A DNA stretch of 64,000 bases, taken from the NCBI RefSeq assembly GCF_014203045.1, contig NZ_JACHIF010000004.1, positions 40,849-104,848 on the forward strand. Direction: 5' to 3'. The notes under the pieces were generated by a model, which was not told the DNA's origin, ran no database searches, and saw only the letters and a list, made by a program, of their open reading frames with translations. Below, in pieces: positions 25,902 through 34,715 of the stretch (position 1 is the first letter of the stretch; every line of letters starts with the position of its first letter). Source of the stretch: Prosthecobacter dejongeii. Lineage in GTDB: Bacteria; Verrucomicrobiota; Verrucomicrobiia; Verrucomicrobiales; Verrucomicrobiaceae. The translations under genes were made by a program, and so were the position numbers.

Positions 25902-28408
25902 TGCGCACACCCGCTTTCCCCCCGGCCCGGATCGTCGCCAGTTTGGCCACGATGCTTTTCACCGTGACCGCCTCTCATGCAGAGGACCTGCTGCCGCCCA
26001 AGATCGTGCAGCAGTTCCTCGGCAAGTACTGCCTGGAGTGCCACGATGCCGATGCGCAGAAGGGGGACCGCGAGTTTGAAAACTTCGCCCTCCCACTGAA
26101 GTCGGAGGCAGACCTCATCTCGGCCAAGGAGATTATTGATCAGGTCACCCTGAAGGAGATGCCGCCCAAGAAGTCCGACCAGCCGACGGATGAAGAACGC
26201 CTCGCCGTGCTGCGTGCCCTGCGCGAAGGCACCGTGGCCGCCCGTGGCAAGATCGAAAGCTCCGGTGCACGCACCGTCATGCGCCGCCTGTCCAGCCGCG
26301 AGTATGAAAACACGCTCGCCAGCCTCTTTGGCCGCCGTGTGGATACCCTCGGCCTCACCGGCGATTTCCCGAAGGAGAAGACCAGCCAGCACATGGACAC
26401 CATCGGCAAGTCCCTGGTGACCTCCGGTTTCCTGGTGGACCAATACTTCCAGGCGGCCAATCGCCTCGTCGAAATGCGCCTGGGTAAGCCCGCGATGGAA
26501 CCCAAGAACTGGCGCTTCAACGGTCACTTCGTCCAATACGAAGAACTGCAAGGCCCGCACAAGTCCGCCTTCAACTACCGTTACCTCAATCTCTACGAGC
26601 AGCCCAACACAGACACCCGCCAGGGTGGCTACGGCCACATCGAGGACTTCCTCAAAGGCGTGCCTGTCTCCGGCCTGTACGACATCGAGGTCGAGGCCCA
26701 GGCCCTGCATCGCGATACCCATTACGACCCCGCCATCTTCGGCATTGATTTCTCCGAGCCCTTCATCCTCGGCGTCGTCCCTGGCGATATCACCAAAGGT
26801 CACATTCACTACCCCCAGCCCATCGAGCCCCTGCTGGCCAGCAGCGTGGTGCCCGATGAAAAGCCCACCTGGCTGAAATTTCGCGTTTGGCTGGAGGCCG
26901 GGCAGACCCCGCGCTTCATCTTCCCCAACGGCCCCTTTGAATCCCGCGCTTCCGTGCTCGAGGTCAACAAACGCTACAAGGACGAGTTCAAAGGCAAGGT
27001 CAGCGACTCCGGCGTGGGCCGTGCACACATTTTGTTAGAGGGTAAGCTGCCCCACATCCGCATCAGCGAGATCAAGATCCAGGGCCCCATGCCCGAAGTC
27101 GGCGGCAGCGCCGAAGAACAGGCCGTCTTTGGCAAGGAAGGCTTCCAGCCCGAGCGCGCCCTGGATCAGCTCCAGGCCTTTGCCGAAAAAGCCTACCGCC
27201 GCCCGCTCACCGAGGCCGACCGCCAGCCCATCCGCACGTTTTATGAAAAGCGTCTCGCGGAAAAAGCCACCCCACGCCAGGCCGCGCTGGATTCGCTCAA
27301 ACTTATCCTTTGCTCGCCGTCCTTCCTCTACTTCAGCGAGATCACCGAAGACTCCGTCAAGGCCCTCACCGCCTACGACCTGGCTACCCGCCTCTCCTTT
27401 GCCCTGTGGGCAGCCCCGCCCGATGCCGAACTCCTCGCCTCCGCCAAGTCCGGCAAGCTCACCCAAAAGGCCGAACTGACAAAGCAGGTGAGGCGCCTCA
27501 TCGCCGATGACCGCAGCAGTGGCTTCACCAACGGCTTTCTCGATAGTTGGTTAAACCTTCGCGACCTCGGCAGCATGCCGCCGCCCCGCGAAACCAACCG
27601 CGGCTACTATGCCGAGGACCTGCCCACCTCCATGAAGACCGAGGCACGTCTGTTCTTCCGCGACCTGCTGAAGAACAATGGTTCCGTGGCCCGCTTCCTC
27701 CATGCCGACTACACCTTTGCCGACAAGAGGCTGGCCAAGCTCTACGACCTCCCCGAGCAGAAGACTCTGCGCCTTGCCGATGGTTTTCAAAAGGTGAGCT
27801 TCAAGGACAACCCGCGTCGCGGCGGGCTGCTCGGCATGGCCGGCGTGCTCACCGTCAGTGCCAATGGCGTCGAGACCTCGCCCGTCACCCGGGGCGTGTG
27901 GGTCAGCGAAAACATCCTCGGCATACAGCCACCACCGCCGCCCGATGAAGTGCCCGCCATTGAGGCCGACATCTCCGGTGCCACCACCATCCGCGAGCGC
28001 CTGGCCAAGCACAGCACCGACAAGACCTGCGCAGAATGCCATCGCAAGATCGACCCCCTTGGTTTTAGCCTGGAGTCCTTCGACCCCATTGGCCGCTGGC
28101 GCAGCAGCTACCCCAAGCCCAAAAACGCCAAGACACCCGCCCCCAAGGTGGACTCCTCCGGCGAATTCCCCTCCGGCGAAACCTACACGGACTTTGCTGG
28201 CTTCAAAAAGATCATCCGCGAAACCCGCGAAGACCTCTTCACCCGCCATCTCATTCGCCAGGTTCTTTCCTACACCACTGGCCGTCACATGGAGCCCGCC
28301 GACGACTTCGAGATTAACGAGATCCACGCCACCGTCAAAGACAACCGCCTCGGTCTCCAGACCCTCATTGTTGAATGTCTCACGAGCGAGATTTTCCGCT
28401 CCAGATAG
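25901..28408 (+). CDS. DUF1592/DUF1588/DUF1587 secreted c-type cytochrome-like protein
   Basis: The start at 25901 (TGATG overlap with the DUF1552 stop) gives a signal peptide ending near SHAEDL. The 835-residue protein carries a haem-binding CLECH near residue 45, then DUF1587 and, between about residues 110 and 380, a separate inserted beta-rich part. The late domains DUF1592 and DUF1588 follow, with a second CAECH before KIDPLGFSLESFDPIGRWR. Two CxxCH sites make covalent haem attachment likely in the periplasm. It works with the DUF1552 partner in what is probably oxidation or breakdown of polymers, though no experiment defines it. It is longer than the second family copy at 60075. Confidence 0.9.
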   Translation: MRTPAFPPARIVASLATMLFTVTASHAEDLLPPKIVQQFLGKYCLECHDADAQKGDREFENFALPLKSEADLISAKEIIDQVTLKEMPPKKSDQPTDEERLAVLRALREGTVAARGKIESSGARTVMRRLSSREYENTLASLFGRRVDTLGLTGDFPKEKTSQHMDTIGKSLVTSGFLVDQYFQAANRLVEMRLGKPAMEPKNWRFNGHFVQYEELQGPHKSAFNYRYLNLYEQPNTDTRQGGYGHIEDFLKGVPVSGLYDIEVEAQALHRDTHYDPAIFGIDFSEPFILGVVPGDITKGHIHYPQPIEPLLASSVVPDEKPTWLKFRVWLEAGQTPRFIFPNGPFESRASVLEVNKRYKDEFKGKVSDSGVGRAHILLEGKLPHIRISEIKIQGPMPEVGGSAEEQAVFGKEGFQPERALDQLQAFAEKAYRRPLTEADRQPIRTFYEKRLAEKATPRQAALDSLKLILCSPSFLYFSEITEDSVKALTAYDLATRLSFALWAAPPDAELLASAKSGKLTQKAELTKQVRRLIADDRSSGFTNGFLDSWLNLRDLGSMPPPRETNRGYYAEDLPTSMKTEARLFFRDLLKNNGSVARFLHADYTFADKRLAKLYDLPEQKTLRLADGFQKVSFKDNPRRGGLLGMAGVLTVSANGVETSPVTRGVWVSENILGIQPPPPPDEVPAIEADISGATTIRERLAKHSTDKTCAECHRKIDPLGFSLESFDPIGRWRSSYPKPKNAKTPAPKVDSSGEFPSGETYTDFAGFKKIIRETREDLFTRHLIRQVLSYTTGRHMEPADDFEINEIHATVKDNRLGLQTLIVECLTSEIFRSR

Positions 28409-28501
28409 TCTGGCAAAGAGGTGAGTGCTGTTGGGCCTCGTCCTGCTCGTTTCTTTTTGTTATGCCAGATTGTTGAGACTGTAGGCCTGATGTAGCCTAA
28501 C

Positions 28502-28533
28502 AAAAAAGGGTGCAACCCGGAGGCTGCACCCTT
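28502..28533 (-). terminator. Intrinsic terminator of the leftward YqjD/PilT operon
   Basis: AAGGGTGCA (28506-28514) pairs with TGCACCCTT (28525-28533). On the minus strand the hairpin is followed by a T run (complement of A run at 28502-28507), so it ends the pilT transcript. Confidence 0.9.
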
Positions 28534-28550
28534 GATTGCGAGAAACGAAA

Positions 28551-29654
28551 TTATTTCTTCGCTTCACCACCACCCGCATTGGCCAAGGCCTGCATTTCAG
28601 GGGGAAGGAAGGCTTTGAACCGACCTTTATCAATGGCTTTCATGTAGGCTTCCATCGGACTGGCGTAGCCGTCACGGAGCTTCTGCCAGATGGCGTCATC
28701 CATGAATTGCATGCCCTGGGCCTTCCCACCGATGATGATGTCGTAAAGCTTCTGGGTGGCACCTTCACGGATAATAGCACCCACAGCCGGGGTAGAAACC
28801 ATGATCTCATTCACGGCCACACGGCCTTTGCCATCAGCCTTCTTCATGAGAAGCTGGGCGACCACGCCTTTCAGCGAAGCTGCCAACATCGTGCGCACCT
28901 GGCTTTGTTGATCTGCCGGGAACACGTCAATGATACGGTCCACGGTTTTACGGGCATTGTTCGTGTGGAGAGTTCCGAAAACCAAGAGGCCTGTTTCCGC
29001 AGCCGTGAGGGCTAGAGAGATGGTCTCAAGGTCACGCATTTCCCCCACAAGAACGATGTCAGCATCCTGACGCAGTGCAGCGCGCAGACCATCTGCGAAA
29101 GAAGGGGTTTGGATCGGCACCTCACGCTGGGTGATGATGCTTTTCTTGTTCTTATGAACAAATTCGATGGGCTCCTCAACCGTGATGATGTGGCGGCGGA
29201 AGTTGGTATTGATGTAATCCAGCAAAGCCGCAAGCGTCGTGGATTTCCCCGAACCCGTTGGGCCGGTTACTAGAACCAAGCCACTGCGCATGTGACCAAA
29301 TTCCTTAACGACTGGGGGAATGCCCAATTGTTCGAGACTGGCGATCTTCGTCGGAATGATACGAAACACGGCTCCGTAGCCGTTTTGCTGCTTCAAGTAG
29401 TTGCAGCGGAAACGGTGTTCGGCATCCATTTCGTAGGCGAAGTCGAGATCGCCTTTTTCAACATAACGTTCCCAGGCGCGGGCCTCGCAAATTTCGCGCA
29501 TCATGGTCTCCATCGTGGACTTCGTAAGAATATCCGGAGCGATGGCTTTGATGCTGCCGTGGACGCGCACTTTGGGTGGCTGTCCCTGGCTGAGGTGAAG
29601 GTCAGATCCGCCCAGCTCAATGAGTTGCTGGAAGTAATTGTCAATGATCGGCAT
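28551..29654 (-). CDS. pilT: Type IV pilus retraction ATPase PilT
   Basis: This 367-residue secretion-superfamily ATPase has an N-terminal PAS-like domain (DLHLSQGQPPKVRVHGSI), Walker A GPTGSGKSTT (about 130-139), the Asp box IITVEEPIEFVHKN, Walker B IVLVGEMRDLETISLALTAA, His-box FGTLHTNNARKTVDRIIDVF and the PilT signature AIREG. It pulls type IV pili back by depolymerising pilin, giving twitching motility. It is the last gene of the operon, followed by a terminator. A paralogue lies 40 bp upstream, so the pair resembles PilT/PilU. The GspE-type assembly ATPase lies further along at 35322 but in another operon. Confidence 0.93.
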   Translation of the reverse strand: MPIIDNYFQQLIELGGSDLHLSQGQPPKVRVHGSIKAIAPDILTKSTMETMMREICEARAWERYVEKGDLDFAYEMDAEHRFRCNYLKQQNGYGAVFRIIPTKIASLEQLGIPPVVKEFGHMRSGLVLVTGPTGSGKSTTLAALLDYINTNFRRHIITVEEPIEFVHKNKKSIITQREVPIQTPSFADGLRAALRQDADIVLVGEMRDLETISLALTAAETGLLVFGTLHTNNARKTVDRIIDVFPADQQSQVRTMLAASLKGVVAQLLMKKADGKGRVAVNEIMVSTPAVGAIIREGATQKLYDIIIGGKAQGMQFMDDAIWQKLRDGYASPMEAYMKAIDKGRFKAFLPPEMQALANAGGGEAKK

Positions 29655-29694
29655 GGTTTTTCAAAAAGTAAAAACGGTGGAAGACGAAGGCGGA

Positions 29695-30795
29695 CTAGCT
29701 CTGAAAAAAGAGGCGCATTTGTTGCTTGTCCTCAGCGCGCGATTCACATTCTTCGCGGCTGATGAGGCTTTTGCTGTAAAGATTACGAAGGGACTCGTCC
29801 ATCGTGATCATACCGACGTTTTTACCCGTCTGCATCACTCCATTGAGCATGTAAGTTTTACCTTCACGGATACACGCCGCCACGGCAGGGGTGTTTACTA
29901 GAAGCTCGAGCGCCATGACACGACCATTACCATCCGTCTTGGGCACCAACTGCTGGGAGATGATGCCGCGCAGAGATTCAGACACCATGATGCGGATCTG
30001 ATCCCGCTGATCGGGTGGGAACACATCGAGAACGCGGTCAAGAGTACGAGCCGAATTGCCCGTGTGCAGGGTGCCTAGGACCAAGTGACCCGTTTCAGCC
30101 GCTGTGATGGCGAGCGAGATGGTTTCAAGATCACGCATTTCACCCACCATGATGACATCTGGATCTTCACGCAAGGCACCACGAAGGGCCGCCGCAAAGG
30201 AGTCTGTGTGGGTGCCAACTTCGCGCTGGTTAACGTGGCAGCTTTTCGGTTCCACCACGTATTCGATGGGGTCTTCCAGAGTGATGATGTGATCCTGACG
30301 CTCTTTATTGATCTCATCCACCAAGGCTGCCAGTGTGGTGGACTTACCGCAGCCCACCGGGCCTGTGACAAGCACCAAGCCGTTGTGATAACGAATGAGC
30401 GTGCGGACAGTGTCTGGAAGGGCCAATTCATCCACCGAGCGAATGTGGGTGGTGATGATGCGGAAGGTGATGTCAATCCCAAGGCGCTGCTGAATGACAG
30501 AGGCACGAAAACGGCCAAAGTCAGGAGAGTAAGCGAAGTCAACATCGCCCTTTGTCTCCAACTGGTGGATTTGGGATTCCGTAAGGAAGCTGTAGGCAAG
30601 GCGGCGTGTGTCTTCCGCAGAGAGCGTCACGGCATTGCCCCAGATCGGTGTTAGGTTACCGAAACGTCTCCAAATGGGCTGGGCTGCGGTGGCCAGGTGC
30701 AGGTCGGATGCATCATACTGCATGCAAAAACGCAGATAATCATCCACATGGCCCAGGACGGGCACGAGATCTTGGGGGGCGGCTTGGTCGGACAT
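29695..30795 (-). CDS. PilT/PilU-type retraction ATPase, paralogue
   Basis: The 366-residue protein shares the PilT layout. It has DLHLATAAQPIWRRFGNL at the N-terminus, Walker A GPVGCGKSTT (Cys in place of Ser), HIITLEDPIEYVVEP, Walker B VIMVGEMRDLETISLAI, LGTLHTGNSARTLDRVLDVF and AACIREGKT. The C-terminal tail after the REG motif is glutamine- and arginine-rich and differs from PilT. In Pseudomonas, PilU works as a force-boosting partner of PilT; the tandem layout here supports the same division of labour. It follows the YqjK-like gene by 12 bp and precedes the other pilT by 40 bp. Confidence 0.9.
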   Translation of the reverse strand: MSDQAAPQDLVPVLGHVDDYLRFCMQYDASDLHLATAAQPIWRRFGNLTPIWGNAVTLSAEDTRRLAYSFLTESQIHQLETKGDVDFAYSPDFGRFRASVIQQRLGIDITFRIITTHIRSVDELALPDTVRTLIRYHNGLVLVTGPVGCGKSTTLAALVDEINKERQDHIITLEDPIEYVVEPKSCHVNQREVGTHTDSFAAALRGALREDPDVIMVGEMRDLETISLAITAAETGHLVLGTLHTGNSARTLDRVLDVFPPDQRDQIRIMVSESLRGIISQQLVPKTDGNGRVMALELLVNTPAVAACIREGKTYMLNGVMQTGKNVGMITMDESLRNLYSKSLISREECESRAEDKQQMRLFFQS

Positions 30796-30807
30796 GAGAA
30801 GGGTGGA

Positions 30808-31185
30808 TCACGCACTCGGGCGGTCACCCTCGTGCTGAGAGAAATGTTGGGTCAGATAAGATTGAAGATACTGGCTTCCATATTTCCACGCTGCCTGCCG
30901 CACCATGCCAAGCATGGGGGACAGAATTAGCGCAATAAGGCCGCCTTTTGTAGCGGAAGCGCTCAAGTTGTCACGCTCAATCTTGGATCTGGATGAAGGC
31001 ATGAGTCCGCGGATCAATAAAAGGCCTGCTATGGCTGCGCCACCGGCCCATATCCAGGGGTGCTCACGCAGAGAGCGAGAGATGATGACTTTGGGATTCA
31101 GTTCTTCGCTGGCGAGATGTAGATGTGAGCCTAACTGGGCTCTGGCCAAATCCAAATCTTTGATGGCTTGAAGCTTGGAAATCAT
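30808..31185 (-). CDS. Small membrane protein, YqjK-like position
   Basis: The ATG at 31185 overlaps the stop of the preceding YqjE-like gene in the pattern ATGA and is preferred over the longer ORF start at 31212. The 125-residue product has an amphipathic N-terminus (ISKLQAIKDLDLARAQLGSHLHLASEELN) and two hydrophobic segments (around WIWAGGAAIAGLLLIRGLM and GGLIALILSPMLG). It has no known domain. Its place directly after YqjD- and YqjE-like genes makes it the positional counterpart of E. coli YqjK, a protein of unknown function. The C-terminus is charged. Confidence 0.7.
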   Translation of the reverse strand: MISKLQAIKDLDLARAQLGSHLHLASEELNPKVIISRSLREHPWIWAGGAAIAGLLLIRGLMPSSRSKIERDNLSASATKGGLIALILSPMLGMVRQAAWKYGSQYLQSYLTQHFSQHEGDRPSA

Positions 31186-31568
31186 ACGCCGGGAGGTGGG
31201 TTTCCAATCCATTCGCGATCACGTTGGAATTGATGGAAGGTTTCTTCAAACACGCGTAATTTTTTCAAACGTGATTTAAGACCCAGTAAAAAAAGGATGG
31301 CTAAAAAAAGGTGCCCGCCGGCTGCGCCTAAGGCCACCTTCCACCAAGGCCAGCCCTGGCTGTCTGCTACTAACCAGACCAGTGCGGGTAGCGCTAGCAT
31401 CCAACCAAAGAGCAGGAAGCCACTGAGCAGCGCAGCGAAAATCAAAATCTCGCTCAGCTTGCTCCCTGCTTCTTGCGCTTCGATCTGGAGCAATCGTCCG
31501 CGCGCTTCAGCGTAAAGGGCCAATGTGCGCAGCAACGACCTCACCCGGGAAACCTCGGAGTCCATCAT
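31182..31568 (-). CDS. YqjE-type (phage holin superfamily, DUF1469-like) membrane protein
   Basis: The 128-residue protein has an amphipathic N-terminal helix (SLLRTLALYAEARGRLLQIEAQEAG) and two transmembrane segments (about residues 40-60 and 75-98), as in the holin-superfamily YqjE proteins. No lytic role is known for the chromosomal versions. The gene follows a YqjD-like gene by 27 bp and overlaps the next by four bases, giving the order yqjD-yqjE-yqjK seen in enterobacteria. Confidence 0.85.
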   Translation of the reverse strand: MMDSEVSRVRSLLRTLALYAEARGRLLQIEAQEAGSKLSEILIFAALLSGFLLFGWMLALPALVWLVADSQGWPWWKVALGAAGGHLFLAILFLLGLKSRLKKLRVFEETFHQFQRDREWIGNPPPGV

Positions 31569-31595
31569 GATTTAGGCTTTTCTAAAAAGGAAGGA

Positions 31596-31982
31596 TTAGC
31601 GGCGAAGTAGGAGCCCCACCACTAAGCCTACGCCAAATGCAGTCAGCAGGGCCTGACGAGGTTTTTCGCGGGCCATGGTTTCAGCTTCAGTCACGAGGTT
31701 ATCGTATTTATCTCGGGCCTGGCTCAGGGCATCGTCAGCATAGTGACGAATGTCGCTGGCTTTTTCAGTCAGGTCCGTTTTCAGTTCCGAGGCCTTTTGC
31801 TCGGCCACGGATTTCAGGTGCTGGGCGCGGGATTCAGCCGCACCGCGCAGTTCATTGGCTTTTTGAGTGGCTGCTGCACGCAATTCTTCTGCAGCTTTCA
31901 TGGCGCTGGCTTTAGCAGCCTGAAAGGGATCATGGGCAGATGGGCTGCCGAAACCGAGATCAGGGATGGATGGCTCGTTCAT
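31596..31982 (-). CDS. YqjD/ElaB-type (DUF883) membrane-anchored coiled-coil protein
   Basis: The 128-residue protein is mostly a long Ala/Glu/Lys-rich helix (residues about 22-105) and ends in a hydrophobic C-terminal anchor (ALLTAFGVGLVVGLLLRR). This matches the DUF883 YqjD/ElaB proteins, which in E. coli bind ribosomes at the membrane in stationary phase. A helical repeat of the ARDKY/EQKASELK kind is visible, with no cofactor sites. It is the first gene of an operon containing yqjE- and yqjK-like genes and two pilT genes. The promoter lies in the 269-bp space to the dhaK terminator end. Confidence 0.85.
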   Translation of the reverse strand: MNEPSIPDLGFGSPSAHDPFQAAKASAMKAAEELRAAATQKANELRGAAESRAQHLKSVAEQKASELKTDLTEKASDIRHYADDALSQARDKYDNLVTEAETMAREKPRQALLTAFGVGLVVGLLLRR

Positions 31983-32198
31983 AAGCGGAGATAGGGATAC
32001 GGGTTCGAATGTGGTTTTAAGGCCAACTCCCCTTTCTGGCGAATGAAAAAACCGTTGCTAGAAAGTTCTCTCGCGCATTCAGCCAATGACCAGAAACGGG
32101 ACTCGATTGTTTGCACCAGAGATGGGTGTGGCACGGAAACGATATGCAAGGAGCGTGCCACGCTGCCAAGGGGAGGTTAAGGATTTTTTCAGCCTAAC

Positions 32199-32229
32199 AA
32201 AAAGGGCGGAATCCAGGAGGATTCCGCCC
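32199..32229 (-). terminator. Intrinsic terminator after dhaK
   Basis: GGGCGGAATCC (32204-32214) pairs with GGATTCCGCCC (32219-32229) over 11 perfect base pairs. On the minus strand it is followed by TTTTTG, giving a Rho-independent terminator for dhaK. Confidence 0.9.
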
Positions 32230-32250
32230 GTGAAAATTCACCGCGACCGT

Positions 32251-33261
32251 TTACAGCTTTGTGTAGCCAACGCTCTCGCATGGCAGATCCCAGAGGGCCT
32301 TGAGTTCAGCATCCAACTTGGTAATGCTGAAGCTCACACCTGCCATTTCCTGGCATGTCACGATGCTATCCACGATGGTTTGGTGGACTTTGATACCGCG
32401 TGCATCTAGCAAGGGGCGTGCAGCGCGCAAGAGGATCAAAAGTTCCATCATGTGCGTACTGCCCAGGCTGTTAACGAAAAACACGATTTCGTCGCCTGCA
32501 TTCAAAGGCAGGTCATCCGCAAAGAGGAGATCAATCATCTTAGCAGCCAATTCATCAGCAGTGCACATAGGAATGAGGCCCACACCTTTCTCTCCGTGAA
32601 TGCCCATACCTAGGCCAATGACATCATCTGCCAACTCAAAGGTCGGGGCTCCTGTGGCTGGGATGGAGCCCGGTTTGGTGGAAACTCCCACGGTGCGGGT
32701 GGCATCCACGGCTTTTTGGGCAATCCGGGCCAGTTCATCGAGACTTTCAACCTGGGTTGCAGCAGCACCGGCCAGCTTGACCACTGGGACGAGACCACCA
32801 ACGCCACGGCGCTTGGCTTTTTCTGAAGGTGGGGCGGAGCAAACGTCGTCATTGATGATGACGGTTTTGACAGTGATACCTTCTTCCTCAGCGAGTTCAG
32901 CGCCGATGTCAAAGTTCATGATATCGCCCGCGTAGTTGCCATAAAGATACAGCACACCTTTGCCACGATTCACGGCCTGAGTGGCTTCCAAAACAATGTC
33001 CGGTGGGGGGGCTGCGAAGATGTCACCCACTGCGGCACCATCACCCATCCCTTTGCCTACAAGGCCATGATAGATAGGCTCATGCCCGGCACCACCGCCG
33101 ATCAGGAGGGCTGGTGCGTCTGGACGCAGGTCATTCATCACGATGGAACGCTTGCCGACACGACGAGCCTTGCCGTCGTAGGCCAGCACGAGGCCCTCGA
33201 AAAGTTCGTCGGCACATTTCAGGGGATCATTGATGATCTTCTTCGCGGAATTCTTGCTCAT
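32251..33261 (-). CDS. dhaK: Dihydroxyacetone kinase subunit DhaK
   Basis: The 336-residue protein shows GGGAGHEPIYHGLVGKGM and ALGAAVGDIFA-like elements (GDGAAVGDIFAAPPPD), NYAGDIMNFDIG, the conserved VVKLAGAAATQ, and the late IGLGMGIHGEKG. In DhaK proteins the last contains the His that binds dihydroxyacetone covalently as a hemiaminal. DhaK needs DhaL (ADP-binding) and a phosphoryl donor such as DhaM/PTS or ATP; none is next to this gene, so the partner lies elsewhere or the gene belongs to the degradation of glycerone-like sugars in another setting. It ends with a strong terminator. Confidence 0.92.
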   Translation of the reverse strand: MSKNSAKKIINDPLKCADELFEGLVLAYDGKARRVGKRSIVMNDLRPDAPALLIGGGAGHEPIYHGLVGKGMGDGAAVGDIFAAPPPDIVLEATQAVNRGKGVLYLYGNYAGDIMNFDIGAELAEEEGITVKTVIINDDVCSAPPSEKAKRRGVGGLVPVVKLAGAAATQVESLDELARIAQKAVDATRTVGVSTKPGSIPATGAPTFELADDVIGLGMGIHGEKGVGLIPMCTADELAAKMIDLLFADDLPLNAGDEIVFFVNSLGSTHMMELLILLRAARPLLDARGIKVHQTIVDSIVTCQEMAGVSFSITKLDAELKALWDLPCESVGYTKL

Positions 33262-33331
33262 AGTCGGTTGCGATGGATTTGGGGCCGCAAGGTGTAGCGG
33301 GTAGGCTTTGCGATGTCAAAGCAGGAAGTGA

Positions 33332-33856
33332 TCATCGTCCAATCATGACGGAATCACTCAAGGGAAACGCATTTTCGATCAAATGAAGTCTCGGTTTTTC
33401 CCCAGGGAGTAGATAGACCTCTAAAATATCAAACCGGTAGGTGACACAGGGTCTGTGTAAGATGCGCAACCAGTGGTGGGCTCCACGCTGGATGAGCCGG
33501 CGTTTGGTGGCATTCACCGCATCCGCAGGACGTCCGTGGTCATCGCGAGTTCGTGTTTTGACTTCCACAAAAGTCAAAACCTCGCCATGCCGGGCGACGA
33601 TATCCACCTCGCCGCCTCCAGGGGCCGAGTAATTCTGATAGAGTACTTTGCGTTTCTTCTTTCGCAGCCAACGGGCGGCTAGGATTTCTCCCACGAGGCC
33701 AATTTCCCGACTCGTCATCGGCTGGCCGAACAAGTTTCCGTGGAAGGGCCTGTGCAGTTTAAAACTCCACTTCATGAACTGTCTTCTTCCCCACAGCCTA
33801 GCACGATGGGGTAACCCTTTGAGCTGAGCTAAAAATGAGGCCCGCGAAAATTTCAT
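33332..33856 (-). CDS. UPF0102 (YraN-like) nuclease-fold protein
   Basis: I use the ATG at 33856, which overlaps the surE stop as ATGA; the longer ORF start is inside surE and out of phase with any homology. The 174-residue product begins with about 50 residues of basic leader, then the YraN fold of the endonuclease-like superfamily. That part holds MTSREIGLVGEILAARWLRKKKRKVLYQNYSAPGGGEVDIVARHGEVLTFVEVKTR, with the D and ExK catalytic set (EVDIV, VEVKTR). The family binds DNA and is a putative Holliday-type nuclease; activity is unproven. The extra basic N-terminus is unusual. Confidence 0.82.
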   Translation of the reverse strand: MKFSRASFLAQLKGLPHRARLWGRRQFMKWSFKLHRPFHGNLFGQPMTSREIGLVGEILAARWLRKKKRKVLYQNYSAPGGGEVDIVARHGEVLTFVEVKTRTRDDHGRPADAVNATKRRLIQRGAHHWLRILHRPCVTYRFDILEVYLLPGEKPRLHLIENAFPLSDSVMIGR

Positions 33857-34548
33857 ATTTTCAGGCGCGAAACAGTAATATTTCCGGCAAAGCAGGCATC
33901 CACATCTGATCCTGGGGTGCGTGGACGATCTGCATAGGACGCCGAGTAATGATAACCTCCTTCTGGAGTATTCAGGTAGGCAACATTCAGAGGAAGGCGC
34001 TCCGGGTAGCAACGGGCGACTTCCGGTAGAGGGAGTGGCCCTGGTGGATGATGTGGGAAATTCACATTCCAGTATTCACCGTCGTGCAGGCGCTCTCCAG
34101 AAAGAGTGCCGATGAGATCAATCACCCAAGTGGCAATGCGGGCCCAGTCCATCTCCAGCCCCCGGATCATGTAATGGGAAAAAGCCATCGCCGCGATGCC
34201 GTGGTACGCCGCCTCCCGTGCTGCCGCCACCGTGCCGGAAATGACCACATCTTGTCCCAAATTGCCGCCAGCATTCACGCCCGAGATCACCCAGTCTGGC
34301 TTGAGGTCCAGAGCAAAAAGACCGATGCGCACGCAGTCCGCCGGAGTTCCATTCACCGCCCAGCGTCGTGGGCCTCTTTGTTCCACCTTCAGCACTTCCC
34401 GAGTGGTCACCCGGTGTCCGCACATCGAGAACTCCGTGGTAGGCGCGACAACGGAAACATGGGCGCCTGGAATGGCCAAAATAGCGTCCGTCAAGGCGGC
34501 TAAGCCGAGGGCTTCGATGCCATCGTCATTGGTTAGGAGAAAATGCAT
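33853..34548 (-). CDS. surE: 5'/3'-nucleotidase SurE
   Basis: The ATG at 34548 gives MHFLLTNDDGIEALGLAALTD, the canonical SurE start with the metal-binding DD pair; an upstream start at 34587 adds 13 residues. Further motifs are VVAPTTEFSMCGHRVTT, PADCVRIGL, VISGVNAGGNLGQDVVISGTVAAAREA and the substrate-binding Asn in NAGGN. SurE dephosphorylates nucleoside 5'- and 3'-monophosphates and short polyphosphate. The product has 231 residues, a little shorter than E. coli SurE (253). The stop overlaps yraN as ATGA, a tight two-gene operon. Confidence 0.94.
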   Translation of the reverse strand: MHFLLTNDDGIEALGLAALTDAILAIPGAHVSVVAPTTEFSMCGHRVTTREVLKVEQRGPRRWAVNGTPADCVRIGLFALDLKPDWVISGVNAGGNLGQDVVISGTVAAAREAAYHGIAAMAFSHYMIRGLEMDWARIATWVIDLIGTLSGERLHDGEYWNVNFPHHPPGPLPLPEVARCYPERLPLNVAYLNTPEGGYHYSASYADRPRTPGSDVDACFAGNITVSRLKI

Positions 34549-34715
34549 GCTAACCTGGATTAGACGGGGCCTTCTTGCCTTGTCCACTTGAAAAGCCTCA
34601 TCGAATCAATGCCCAGAGGTAATGTGCAGGCTTGGTTTTCTGGTTTGGTTGATTGAAATTGGGTGGGTTTTCGGATTGTCTTGTCATTACTTCATAAAGA
34701 GGGCACGTTGAACTG

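Noticed and set aside
24960..25910. Long minus-strand ORF (316 codons) opposite the DUF1552 gene
   Set aside because: It is an antisense shadow of a GC-rich coding region; the plus-strand frame carries the conserved DUF1552 motifs.
25763..27028. Minus-strand ORF of 421 codons opposite the DUF1592 gene
   Set aside because: Antisense shadow. Its composition is repetitive and it lacks domain features, while the plus frame has CxxCH and DUF1592 motifs.
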